Shown piece by piece: positions 16,508-25,305 of a DNA stretch of 64,000 nt (positions are counted from its first letter, which is position 1; each line of letters starts with the position of its first letter). The notes under the pieces are model-generated. The model was not told the DNA's origin, did not search any database, and worked only from the letters and a program-made list of their open reading frames with translations. A program made the translations under genes and the position numbers. Source of the DNA: SZUA-36 sp963749115 (GTDB lineage Bacteria; Pseudomonadota; Gammaproteobacteria; Xanthomonadales; SZUA-36); contig CAVVLP010000013.1 of NCBI GenBank assembly GCA_963749115.1, positions 82,404 to 146,403 of the forward strand. The letters are read 5' to 3'.

Positions 16508-17461
16508 ATGACTGAAACCATCCCGCCAGCGGACCCACGACTGCTCGCCTTTGAGGCAAAAGTGGCCAACGACCAACGGATTGAACCAAAAGACTGGATG
16601 CCTGATGCGTTCCGTAAAAACGTCCTCCGGCAGATGTCCCAGCACGCGCATTCCGAGGTTATCGGTATGCAACCGGAAGGTAACTGGATCACACGTGCGC
16701 CGACGCTTTATCGAAAAATCGTTTTGCTGGCCAAGATCCAGGATGAAGGCGGGCACGGATTGTATTTATACAGCGCCGCCGAAACCCTCGGTACCACTCG
16801 CGAAGAGATGGTGCAGGCCCTTCATGATGGCAAGGCAAAGTATGCATCCATTTTCAACTACCCCAGTCTGACCTGGGCTGATATCGGCATGATTGGCTGG
16901 TTGGTGGACGGGGCCGCTATTGTCAACCAGGTATCACTACAACGGACTTCTTACGGGCCTTATTCACGCGCGATGATCCGTATCTGTAAAGAGGAAAGTT
17001 TCCATCAACGCCAGGGTTATGAAGCAACCATGATGTTGGCACGGGGTAGTGAAGAACAAAAGGCCATGGCACAGGATTCTCTCGATCGCTGGTGGTGGCC
17101 GTCATTGATGATGTTCGGACCCCATGATTCGGAGTCGGCCCACAGTGGCCAGTCGATGAAATGGAAGCTGAAGCGTGAAAGCAATGACGTGCTGCGGCAA
17201 CGATTTGTTGACCAGACCGTACCGCAGGCAGAATTTATCGGTCTGAAAATCCCGGACCCGGATCTGAAATGGAACGAGGAACGTGGATCCTATGATTTTG
17301 GTGAAATCGACTGGGATGAGTTTATGCAGGTCATCTCTGGCAATGGCCCATGCAATCACCAACGACTGCAACATCACATCAAGGCCCAACAGGATGGCCA
17401 GTGGGTACGTGATGCCATGCATGCCTACGAATTAAAACGCCAGACACGTGAAGTCGCCTGA
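16508..17461 (+). CDS. paaA: Phenylacetyl-CoA 1,2-epoxidase catalytic subunit PaaA
   Basis: A 317-residue ferritin-like di-iron oxygenase subunit. Metal-ligand motifs are in place: QHAHSEVIGM (Glu), KIQDEGGHGLYLY (ExxH) and CKEESFHQRQGYE (ExxH). PaaA with PaaC and PaaB forms the core that epoxidises phenylacetyl-CoA using O2 and electrons from PaaE. The start is the ATG at 16508; an upstream TTG would add residues that homologues lack. First gene of paaABCDE-X. Confidence 0.95.
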   Translation: MTETIPPADPRLLAFEAKVANDQRIEPKDWMPDAFRKNVLRQMSQHAHSEVIGMQPEGNWITRAPTLYRKIVLLAKIQDEGGHGLYLYSAAETLGTTREEMVQALHDGKAKYASIFNYPSLTWADIGMIGWLVDGAAIVNQVSLQRTSYGPYSRAMIRICKEESFHQRQGYEATMMLARGSEEQKAMAQDSLDRWWWPSLMMFGPHDSESAHSGQSMKWKLKRESNDVLRQRFVDQTVPQAEFIGLKIPDPDLKWNEERGSYDFGEIDWDEFMQVISGNGPCNHQRLQHHIKAQQDGQWVRDAMHAYELKRQTREVA

Positions 17462-17476
17462 TACCGGAGTTTTACA

Positions 17477-17764
17477 ATGAATCAACAAAGTCTGCCCCTT
17501 TTCGAAGTATTTATTCGCTCCAAACGGGGTCTGGATCACCGCCACGTGGGTAGTTTGCATGCCGAGGACCCTGTGCAGGCGCTGGAATATGCGCGGGATG
17601 TGTATTTGCGCCGTAGCGAGGGTGTCAGTGTCTGGGTGGTCCGTTCGAGTGATATAACGGCGTCACAGGAAAGCGATGTTGCATCATTCTGTGACCCGAT
17701 GGATGACAAACCCTACCGTCACGCCACTCATTTTAAGCTTCCCAAAGAAGTGGACAACATGTGA
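17477..17764 (+). CDS. paaB: Phenylacetyl-CoA epoxidase subunit PaaB
   Basis: A 95-residue protein, normal PaaB size, starting with LPLFEVFIRSKRGLDHRHVG and containing EDPVQALEYARDVYLRR and SVWVVRSSDI, conserved in PaaB. PaaB bridges PaaAC heterodimers in the epoxidase. Its stop overlaps the paaC start (GTGATGG), indicating coupling. Confidence 0.95.
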   Translation: MNQQSLPLFEVFIRSKRGLDHRHVGSLHAEDPVQALEYARDVYLRRSEGVSVWVVRSSDITASQESDVASFCDPMDDKPYRHATHFKLPKEVDNM

Positions 17765-18526
17765 TGGATGTCCAGCAAAAAGCTCTGCTTAACTATTGCA
17801 TCGCTCTCGGGGATGATTCACTCACCCTTGGACACCGGTTGTCTGAATGGTGCCGTAATGGACCCTTTCTCGAAGAAGACCTGGCCCTGACCAATACATC
17901 GCTGGATTTTATCGGCCGGGCGCAGGATGTTCTATGCCTATGCAGCCGAAGTCGAAGACCAGGGCCGAAGTGAAGATGACATCGCCTACCTGAGAGACTG
18001 CCGCGAATACCGTAATTTTCTGATCAACGAACTGCCAAATGGTGATTTTGCCTTCACCATGGCACGTCAATTGATGGTCGATGCCTTTGACGTCGGGTTC
18101 TTCACCGGACTCTCACAGTCCAGCGATACGATGCTGGCAGGCATCGCTGCCAAGGCCATCAAGGAATCCCGCTACCACCTGCGACGCAGTGAAGACTGGA
18201 TCATACGCCTGGGTGATGGAACCGAAGAAAGTCATGAACGTACGCAAAACGCCTTCAACGAGTTGTGGGGCTACGCGGCCGAACTGTTCGAGATGACAGA
18301 CGATGAGCAGCAACTGGTGGAAACCGGTATCGCGGTGAACCGCGGTGCCTTAAAAGCAGACTGGACGGCAACTGTGCATGCGGTATTAAATAAAGCCACG
18401 CTGGATATCCCGGTGGAAGACTGGGCCATTGGTGGTGGCCGTGAAGGCCAACACACCGAGCACCTGGGTTTTCTATTGGCTGAGTTGCAGTTTCTGCAAC
18501 GCGCCTATCCTGGTCAACAATGGTAG
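17764..18526 (+). CDS. paaC: Phenylacetyl-CoA epoxidase structural subunit PaaC (one frameshift)
   Basis: PaaC reads as LTLGHRLSEWCRNGPFLEED then ALTNTSLDFIGRAQD in the first frame and continues with YAYAAEVEDQGRSEDD, AKAIKESRYHLRRSEDWI and GGREGQHTEHLGFLLAELQ in the next. The break is at about 17925; removing one base in caggatgttc gives GRAQDFYAYAAE, aligning cleanly with known PaaC. The total of about 253 residues is normal. PaaC is the non-catalytic partner of PaaA. The gene is probably intact in vivo. It overlaps paaD by 7 nt. Confidence 0.88.
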
Positions 18527-19032
18527 CGGATACCAACAAAACCGATACCGCCCGCTTGTTCGACTTGCTGAGCAGCGTGGTCGACCCTGAAATTCCTGTG
18601 CTGACACTTCAGGATCTTGGTGTGCTGCGTGATATTTCGATCGAAGAGGGAGAAGTCAAAGTTACCATCACGCCGACCTATGCAGGTTGCCCGGCGATGG
18701 AAACCATGCGTGCTGATATCGAGGCGACACTGGCGGCGGCCGGTTATGAGCAGGTCAATGTCCAACAAAAACTGAGCCCTGCCTGGACTACCGACTGGAT
18801 GTCACAACACGGTCGGGACAAGCTGCGTGCCTATGGTATCGCACCACCCGATAGCACCGCTTGTGGTCAGTCACTCGGGCAAATGAAGTGCCCCCAGTGC
18901 AATAGTGCCAAGGTGAAATTGGTCAGTGAGTTCGGTTCTACGGCCTGCAAGGCGCTTTACCAGTGCCAGGACTGCCGCGAGCCTTTCGATTACTTTCAAA
19001 TGCATATGATAAAAACGGGGCAAAAGCATTGA
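18520..19032 (+). CDS. paaD: Phenylacetate pathway FeS-assembly-like protein PaaD
   Basis: A 170-residue protein with an N-terminal DUF59/MIP18-like domain (VVDPEIPVLTLQDLGVLRDI, TYAGCPAME) and a C-terminal four-Cys zinc or FeS site, CPQC and CQDC (near residues 125 and 148). PaaD is needed for epoxidase function, probably in maturing an iron centre. It overlaps paaC by 7 nt and paaE by 4 nt. Confidence 0.93.
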   Translation: MVADTNKTDTARLFDLLSSVVDPEIPVLTLQDLGVLRDISIEEGEVKVTITPTYAGCPAMETMRADIEATLAAAGYEQVNVQQKLSPAWTTDWMSQHGRDKLRAYGIAPPDSTACGQSLGQMKCPQCNSAKVKLVSEFGSTACKALYQCQDCREPFDYFQMHMIKTGQKH

Positions 19033-20118
19033 ACCAGTCATTTTATCCATTGCGTGTAAAAGAACTTTACAAGGACACGGATGAATCCGTTGTACTTACT
19101 TTTGATGTGCCCGCAGAACTTGCAGATACTTTCACCTTCATACAGGGCCAGTACCTGACCTTGAATCATACGATTGATGGCGAGCAGGTCAGACGCTCCT
19201 ATTCCATCTGTTCAGGTCTGGACGACGGCCATTTGCGGGTCGCCATCAAGCATGTCAATGGCGGGGTATTTTCCAGTTGGGCCAATCAGCACCTCAAGGC
19301 GGGTGATGTTTTGGACGTCATGCCGCCACGCGGTGATTTTTACGCCAGCATCAATCCGGACCAGGCTAAAAACTACCTGTGCATTTGTGCAGGCAGTGGA
19401 ATCACACCGGTATTGTCAATCATCAAAACCATCCTGACTCGCGAACCACACAGCGCGATTACATTGCTTTATGGCAATCAGCGCACGACCACCATGATGT
19501 TCCGCAACGAGTTGGCGTTTCTTAAAAACGCCTACCTTGATCGCTTCCACTGGATCAATATTTTTAGCCGGGAACCCCAGGAAGTGGAATTACTCAGCGG
19601 TCACCTCGACAACCGAAAAGGCGGTGCGTTGAACCGGCGACTGATCAAAATCCGGGAATTTGATGAGTTCTTCCTGTGCGGTCCGGAGGCGATGATTTCT
19701 GAAGTCTCACGCGGTCTTCGCGGCGAAGGCATCGCAGAGGAAAATATCCATTTCGAACTGTTCGCTGCATCTGCCGAAAACGCCCGTCAGGCGATCGAAC
19801 GGCACCATGCACGCGCGAAGGAATACAAAGACCAGGTCAGCCAGGTCAGCCTGCTGGCCGGAGGACGTGAATTTGCCTTTGAACTGAGTACGGATGGCGA
19901 AAATATTCTCGATGCCGGTCTACGCAATGGTGTTGACCTGCCCTTTTCCTGCAAAGGTGGTGTCTGTGCCACCTGCAAGGCACGTCTGCTTGAAGGCGAA
20001 GTTGATATGGATCTGAACCAGGCTTTGCGGCCCGAAGAAATTGAAAATGGGTTATATCCTGACCTGCCAGTCACACCCCATCTCGAAAAAAGTCATCGTC
20101 GATTTCGACCAGTTCTAA
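19029..20118 (+). CDS. paaE: Phenylacetyl-CoA epoxidase reductase PaaE (one frameshift)
   Basis: An FNR-like reductase: FAD site RRSYSICSG (about residue 58), NAD(P) site CICAGSGITPVLSI (about 118), and a plant-type [2Fe-2S] domain CKGGVCATCKARLLEGEVDM near residue 310. It passes electrons from NADPH to PaaABC. At about 20050 an extra G in aatgggtta breaks the frame; read through, the C-terminus becomes GYILTCQSHPISKKVIVDFD, carrying the last [2Fe-2S] Cys and ending at 20118. The start is probably the TTG at 19029, overlapping the paaD stop, as no ATG is nearby. Confidence 0.88.
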
Positions 20119-20131
20119 TTGACGTAACACC

Positions 20132-21046
20132 ATGGCCGCCAAGGCAATTCATCCACTTGATCGCTTCCTGCTGCAACGTATGAAGGAAGGCAACATCAGC
20201 AGTACCGCGTTGGTTCTTACCTTTTTCTGCGATGTCGTGACACAACACGGTGGCGAAATCTGGCTCGGCAGCATTATCCAGACATTGCTCCCCCTGGGTA
20301 TAAATGAACGCCTGACCCGGACATCCGTGTTTCGGCTTGTTCAGGACGGTTGGCTTGAATCACGCAAACAGGGCCGGCGCAGTTATTACCGGTTAACCCA
20401 AACCGGGCAAAACTATTACCAACGAGCCGCCGGCCGAATCTATGCCAATAATAAGCCCGAATGGGATGGTTCCTGGATCTTACTGTTTACCTCCATGGTT
20501 GGGGAGGAGAAACGCGATGCCCTGAACCGGGGGCTATCGTGGCAGGGTTACGGACGTTTAGCTACAGGTGTTTATGCCCTGCCCCGCAACCAGCGCCCGA
20601 TGCTGGATCAGCTGCTTGCAGACCTGGGTCTTAACAACACGGTCGTGACCATGCAGGCACAGACCGACGATGCCAGGGGTTTGCAAAAATTGGTGTTGTC
20701 GCGATGGAAACTTGATGGCTTGAGTGAAAGATACGAGGTATTTATCGAGCAATACTCTCAAGCCCGCAAGGCATTAACTGATAGCAAACCACCCGGCCTA
20801 CATTCAATGTTGTTGCTGCGTATCTTGCTGATACACGAGTATCGCAAAATCCTGCTGAGTGACCCGGAACTTCCGGCGACAATGCTACCTGCGAATTGGC
20901 AGGGTGATGTTGCGCAGTCATTGAGTGGCGAAATTTACCGGCAACTGGCTACAGAAACGACGAAATGGGTCAGCCGGGAATTACTAAGTACCCACGGTCA
21001 TATGCTGAGTGACAAAAATATCCTGAAAACCCGTTTTACCCAATAG
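20132..21046 (+). CDS. paaX: Phenylacetate regulon repressor PaaX
   Basis: A 304-residue PaaX-family protein: N-terminal winged helix (ARTSVFRLVQDGWLESRKQG-type sequence near residue 65), the PaaX core WDGSWILLFTSMVGEEKRDALNRGL, and a C-terminal LLRILLIHEYRKILLSDPELP segment typical of the family. PaaX represses paa operons and is released by phenylacetyl-CoA. It follows paaE by 13 nt, so the repressor is probably encoded in the operon it controls. It ends 5 nt before a convergent gene. Confidence 0.93.
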   Translation: MAAKAIHPLDRFLLQRMKEGNISSTALVLTFFCDVVTQHGGEIWLGSIIQTLLPLGINERLTRTSVFRLVQDGWLESRKQGRRSYYRLTQTGQNYYQRAAGRIYANNKPEWDGSWILLFTSMVGEEKRDALNRGLSWQGYGRLATGVYALPRNQRPMLDQLLADLGLNNTVVTMQAQTDDARGLQKLVLSRWKLDGLSERYEVFIEQYSQARKALTDSKPPGLHSMLLLRILLIHEYRKILLSDPELPATMLPANWQGDVAQSLSGEIYRQLATETTKWVSRELLSTHGHMLSDKNILKTRFTQ

Positions 21047-21051
21047 CTCTA

Positions 21052-22128
21052 TCAGTCTTTTACAAATCCTTTCCAACCCGCCATGTATTTCACAAAAGCC
21101 TCACCCAGCCCCTGTGATCGCAGGTAATCCCGCGTTACCGGTAGTGACACCGGTTCAAAATCAGGATTCTCAATCATTTGCTGTGGAAAATCGTGATGTA
21201 GAATTGCTGCACGTCCCAATATGACAAAATCAGCACCTGCCTCAAGACATCGCCTGGCATCATCCGGTCTGTGTATTTTGCCCGCCGTTCCCAATCGAAC
21301 TTCGCCACGATCCAGATCGGTGAAGTAGCTCAACAGGGTATTTCCCTGGTACGCTTCTTCGACCGGCTCTTTGAAAGAATCCCACAACGACATATCGAGA
21401 AAGTCGATTTTAGCGTCAGACAGCAAACGTTGAGAAACTTCAAGAATTTCGCCAAGCCTCAGGTCGAAACGTTCGGGTGACAACCTGACACCCAGTAAAA
21501 ATCCTTCGCCGCAGCGTTGACGAATGCCATCGATAATCTCAAAAATAATACGCGCTCGATTCTCGAGTGAACCACCATACTGGTCGGTGCGCTGATTGAT
21601 GGTCGGGCTTAGAAACTGGCATAGGATATAGCCGTGGGCACCGTGGATTTCGACACCATCAAAGCCGGCCTTTTTCGCCCGTTCAGCAGCAAGCACAAAA
21701 TCTTCCTTAAGCCGCTCAACCTCATCCAGCGTTAACGCGCGCGCACCGGTTTCTTCGTTGTCGGACGGACACACCGGTTGCTCACCGATTTCTTCCTGCG
21801 GTGAACGCATACCCGCATGATGTAGCTGCAACACTGCCAAGCTCTGTTCTGCCTTGATACCGGCAGCCAGGCGGGTGAGCCCTTTAAGATGATCATCTGA
21901 AAAACATCCCAACTGTCCGGGAAACCCCTTGCCATTGGCCTGCACATGCGAAGCGCAGGTCATTGTAATACCAAACCCACCTTTCGCACGCATGGTTAAC
22001 CAGTGATATTCATCATCTGAAAGACGGCCATCGTCATGGCTTTGCGAATTAGTCAGCGGGGCGAGCATAAAGCGGTTCTTCGCTACCGCACCGCTCTTAA
22101 AGCTCAGGGGTTGAAACAAATCGGTCAT
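21052..22128 (-). CDS. NADH:flavin oxidoreductase, old yellow enzyme family
   Basis: A 358-residue TIM-barrel flavoprotein. OYE hallmarks are KNRFMLAPLTNSQS at the N-terminus, LQLHHAGMRS, GFDGVEIHGAHGYILCQFLSP, and TINQRTDQYGGSLENRARI, with a C-terminal GADFVILGRAAI FMN-phosphate motif. Such enzymes reduce activated C=C bonds of enones or nitro compounds with NAD(P)H; the natural substrate cannot be told. It is convergent with paaX and has no clear operon partner. Confidence 0.9.
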   Translation of the reverse strand: MTDLFQPLSFKSGAVAKNRFMLAPLTNSQSHDDGRLSDDEYHWLTMRAKGGFGITMTCASHVQANGKGFPGQLGCFSDDHLKGLTRLAAGIKAEQSLAVLQLHHAGMRSPQEEIGEQPVCPSDNEETGARALTLDEVERLKEDFVLAAERAKKAGFDGVEIHGAHGYILCQFLSPTINQRTDQYGGSLENRARIIFEIIDGIRQRCGEGFLLGVRLSPERFDLRLGEILEVSQRLLSDAKIDFLDMSLWDSFKEPVEEAYQGNTLLSYFTDLDRGEVRLGTAGKIHRPDDARRCLEAGADFVILGRAAILHHDFPQQMIENPDFEPVSLPVTRDYLRSQGLGEAFVKYMAGWKGFVKD

Positions 22129-22288
22129 TGATGGGCTCCGAAACAGGTCATGTTCATTTTAACGCAATGCTATTACATCGTACCTGACCCACTTTTAACC
22201 CTGATATCTCATGGTGCAAAACAATCTCTCCAGGAAACTCCGGCGCTGTCTTCCTCATTTGTTAGGTGAGGGGCGCTGCGGCGGCAGT

Positions 22289-22368
22289 ATTGCCTGCCAG
22301 GACTCGCTAGTCACATCCATGTGGCGCTCGGACTCGGCTTCCTGCCTTGTACGGTCCTGGCAGGCAAT
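22289..22368. repeat. Perfect 15-bp inverted repeat with 50-nt spacer
   Basis: ATTGCCTGCCAGGAC at 22289-22303 is exactly mirrored by GTCCTGGCAGGCAAT at 22354-22368. It would form a long stem with a large loop. It may be a remnant of a mobile element or a structured RNA; nothing more can be said. Confidence 0.6.
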
Positions 22369-22439
22369 CCCCCCACCACAGCTTCAGCCTGACCGTAGTT
22401 CATTCATCAGAAACCATTGGCCTATGTTTCTGCACATAG

Positions 22440-22600
22440 CAGAGGGTGTTATGTTCAGGATGAACGGTATGCCGCGGGCGCAGGGATGCGCAGGAGCGGC
22501 TTGTTTCAGGTTTGCACGGCATTGAAGAATCCACGGACAGAGATGTCGCGCCAGAGCCTGCATGGACGTACTTGCAGCGTGTCCTGACGTAAGGTACCAC
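22440..22600. repeat. Dispersed intergenic repeat, copy 2
   Basis: Shares ordered blocks with 16168-16355: TTTCAGGTTTGCACGGCATTGAAG-like sequence (22507 on), GGACGTACTTG (about 22563) and GTCCTGACGTAAGG. The GGACGTACTTGCAGCGTGTCC segment is itself an imperfect dyad. Both copies lie in intergenic DNA flanking sulfur or paa genes. Confidence 0.5.
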
Positions 22601-22743
22601 ATGGCTTCTGCTACCCTGTCGAAGCATCAATAAGTTTCCAGATGTGGCCAGCACCATCCAGCGATAGACCTAAGATCCCAATTTGAAAACGTGGAATTCA
22701 GACCAAGTGGTTCAACAATGGACCGGATACCTGCTCAACCTGC

Positions 22744-24441
22744 TCAATTTCCACCCAGTTTTTCCGGCTTGGCCAGCCACTCCCTGCCCTTCAGCATCAA
22801 CTGGTAATAAACCGTTGGCAGCATCTTCTCCTTCACGAACCAGGCCACCTTGCTGGGCTCGTCACTCTTGATCAGCCACTCTGGGAAAGTAGGTAATAAT
22901 TTGCCGCCGTAGCCAAATTCTGCCAGGACGATTTTGCCTTTCTCCACCGTCAGCGGGCATGACCCATACCCGTTGTATTCGGCCACCGGTTCCTTGCCAT
23001 CGAAAACTGCGATGAGGTTTTCAGCCACCACGGGAGCCTGCAACCTGGCGGCGGCCAGCGTTTTTGCATTTGGGGCAGAACAGGCATCACCTAGACTAAA
23101 GACATTTCCATATAGATTGTGTCGCAGGGTGTCCTGGGCAACATCCACCCACCCGGCCTCGTTGGCCAGCGGGCTATTACGTACAAAATCAGGTGCCGTC
23201 TGTGGCGGGCAGACATGCAGCATATCGAAATCCTTCTCTACACGGCGCGTTTTCTGGTCCGGCTCATCGACATCAAACCAGGCCTTTTTCGCCTCGCCAT
23301 CGACAGCCACCAGGTTGTGGAAAAAGTCCAGCCCTGCATTGTATTTTTTGACGTATTCCATCAATGGGGGAACATAATGCTCGACGCCGAATAACACACC
23401 ACCGGCATTGCAAAAACTGACATCGATATCATCCAGCACCTTGTTGCGTAACCAGTGGTCACAAGACAGATACATGGCTTTCTGCGGTGCACCGGCACAC
23501 TTGATGGGCATTTGAGGCTGGGTAAATATCGCGCGACCGGAACGTAGTTTTTTAACCAGTTCCCAGGTATACGGTGCGTAATCGAAGCGGTAGTTGGAGG
23601 TGACACCGTTTTTCCCAAGACTCTCACGTAAACCCTCAACGGCGTCCCAGTCAAGCTTCAAGCCGGGTGCAACCACCAGTTGGCGGTATCCCATACGGCT
23701 ACCGTCTTCGAGGGTAACCTGGCTGTGCTTGGGTTCAAATGATGCAACCGCCGCCTCGATCCAGCGCACACCGGAAGGCATGACTTTTTTTGTAAATGTC
23801 TGAGGTTGGGTGGGTGAAAATATTCCACCACCCACCATCGTAAACCCGGGTTGATAAAAGTGTTTATAACGTGGTTCAACAACCACGATATCAAGCTGTG
23901 GCCGGCGCTTTAGCAGACTGGATGCCACTGCAATCCCCGCGCTGCCACCACCGACAACTACCACGTCATAGGTAGTAGCCTCGCCATGATGAGAAACAGG
24001 CTTTTCAATTCCACCTGCGTTAGCCAGGGCGTCGTCGAGGTGTTCTTTTTGCCAACTCAGGTCGTAGCCAATGGATTCGGCAAAATTTATGATGGGGTCT
24101 GAACCCATACGCCTGGCTTCATACAAAGCCCATAAACTGGTCGATCGCATCCCCGATCTACAATAGGCCAGCACCGGACCGGTGACCCGACTCATCGCAT
24201 CACCAAATTCCTTGACGTTTTGCTCGGTCAACTCTCCGGGAATAACCGGTATATTGATAAATTCAATGTCGTACCTGGCAGCCATTTCGGCCAGTTCTTC
24301 CACCAGCGGCTGATCATCGGTTTCATTGTCAGGGCGATTGTTGATGATCGTCTTGAAACCCAGGTAGGCCAGACGCTCAACATGGGTTGCATAAATTTGC
24401 GATGAAACAGATAGAAAAGGTGAAATTCGCTTTATTTCCAT
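22744..24441 (-). CDS. Blh-SQR fusion: DUF442/rhodanese-like phosphatase domain + sulfide:quinone oxidoreductase-like flavoprotein
   Basis: A 565-residue two-domain protein. Residues about 1-140 are a DUF442 (TIGR01244) domain with the P-loop-like active site AYCRSGMRSTSLW (Cys near 94), proposed to act in sulfur transfer. From about residue 158 an FAD-dependent oxidoreductase starts at VVVGGGSAGIAVASSL. It has PQMPIKCAGAPQKAMYL with a redox Cys, and FSLGDACSAPNAKT near the C-terminus, as in type II-like SQRs. This fusion is typical of the bigR persulfide-detoxification operons. It is the last gene of a minus-strand set with tauE and the persulfide dioxygenase. Confidence 0.9.
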   Translation of the reverse strand: MEIKRISPFLSVSSQIYATHVERLAYLGFKTIINNRPDNETDDQPLVEELAEMAARYDIEFINIPVIPGELTEQNVKEFGDAMSRVTGPVLAYCRSGMRSTSLWALYEARRMGSDPIINFAESIGYDLSWQKEHLDDALANAGGIEKPVSHHGEATTYDVVVVGGGSAGIAVASSLLKRRPQLDIVVVEPRYKHFYQPGFTMVGGGIFSPTQPQTFTKKVMPSGVRWIEAAVASFEPKHSQVTLEDGSRMGYRQLVVAPGLKLDWDAVEGLRESLGKNGVTSNYRFDYAPYTWELVKKLRSGRAIFTQPQMPIKCAGAPQKAMYLSCDHWLRNKVLDDIDVSFCNAGGVLFGVEHYVPPLMEYVKKYNAGLDFFHNLVAVDGEAKKAWFDVDEPDQKTRRVEKDFDMLHVCPPQTAPDFVRNSPLANEAGWVDVAQDTLRHNLYGNVFSLGDACSAPNAKTLAAARLQAPVVAENLIAVFDGKEPVAEYNGYGSCPLTVEKGKIVLAEFGYGGKLLPTFPEWLIKSDEPSKVAWFVKEKMLPTVYYQLMLKGREWLAKPEKLGGN

Positions 24442-24470
24442 TGATCAATTCTCTTCAGGTTTTCAAAGAC

Positions 24471-24513
24471 TAGTATCATGTCAAGCCTATATTATAGGGT
24501 TGACATGACACTA
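24471..24513. promoter_or_regulatory. Large hairpin between tauE-like and blh-sqr genes
   Basis: TAGTATCATGTCAA (24471-24484) and TTGACATGACACTA (24500-24513) pair over 14 bp with one mismatch; an inner CCTA/TAGG pair closes the loop. The right arm overlaps the stop codon of the TauE gene. No T tract follows, so it may be an mRNA processing or stability element, or an operator inside the operon. Confidence 0.45.
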
Positions 24514-25287
24514 GAACGGCCAGACCGAAGGCAGTGTTCGAGCCAGAATATATACTCCCATTACTATCAAGAATAGTCCAAATACTTTCCTGAGTTTGTG
24601 TTGATCTACACGGCCAGCAATACGTGAGCCAACAAAACTACCCGCTACACCGAGACCCGTGACAATGACTATAACATTCCAGTCCAGGGCCAGCCCCTGT
24701 GAATCCAAAACATCCAGGTATTTCCAAAAACCGGTAAATGACTTCAAAGCGATGATAACCAGGCTGGTTGCCACGGCCCGGTGCATCGACAATCCCCCCA
24801 ACAGCACCAGCGCGGGAACTATCAGAAAGCCACCGCCGACACCCACCAGCCCGGTAAGGATACCAACCAGCAAACCATCAAGACCGATCTTCCACACCTC
24901 GCGTGGCTCATGTGGCGTGTCATCCAGCACCACCGGCTTTAGCATCTGCCATGAAGCCAAAAGCATGACAACAGCAAACAGTGCCAGCTGTACCAGGCCG
25001 GAAACCCAGGTAGCTATCCAGGCACCGACATAGGTGCCAGCCATACCCGGGATACCAAACAAAACCACGATCCGCCAGTCAACCAGCTTTTTCTTCAGGT
25101 ACGGTAAACTTCCGACAAGTGCGATTGACCCAACGATAGCCAGGGAACCGGCAATGGCCAGCTTTTCATCCTGACCAATCAGGTAAACCAGTACAGGTAC
25201 TGTCAGAATCGACCCGCCGGAGCCCAGCAGACCCAGGCTGACACCGATTGCCATCGCCCCCAGCCACGCCAGCACCGACATACCCAT
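24511..25287 (-). CDS. TauE/SafE-family anion (sulfite/thiosulfate) exporter
   Basis: A 258-residue polytopic membrane protein with the family repeats GLLGSGGSILTVPVLVYLIG (N-terminal) and GLVGVGGGFLIVPALVLLGG (middle), and about eight helices. In bigR-type operons this protein exports sulfite made by the persulfide dioxygenase. It starts 18 nt after the stop of the dioxygenase gene (25306) in the direction of transcription, so co-expression is expected. Which anion is moved is inferred from context. Confidence 0.88.
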   Translation of the reverse strand: MGMSVLAWLGAMAIGVSLGLLGSGGSILTVPVLVYLIGQDEKLAIAGSLAIVGSIALVGSLPYLKKKLVDWRIVVLFGIPGMAGTYVGAWIATWVSGLVQLALFAVVMLLASWQMLKPVVLDDTPHEPREVWKIGLDGLLVGILTGLVGVGGGFLIVPALVLLGGLSMHRAVATSLVIIALKSFTGFWKYLDVLDSQGLALDWNVIVIVTGLGVAGSFVGSRIAGRVDQHKLRKVFGLFLIVMGVYILARTLPSVWPF

Positions 25288-25305
25288 CAGGCTTTCATAC
25301 CACGC

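Larger units (their letters stand above)
22129..22743. other. Intergenic region with inverted repeats and dispersed repeat copy 2
   Basis: These 615 bp hold no recognisable gene. They contain a perfect 15-bp inverted repeat at 22289-22368 and a dispersed repeat copy at about 22440-22600. The short open frames across the region on both strands are not protein-like and their composition follows the repeats. Confidence 0.5.

Noticed and set aside
22211..22525. 104-residue open frame in the 22-kb intergenic region
   Set aside because: It spans an inverted repeat and the second repeat copy, and overlapping frames of similar length exist on the other strand.
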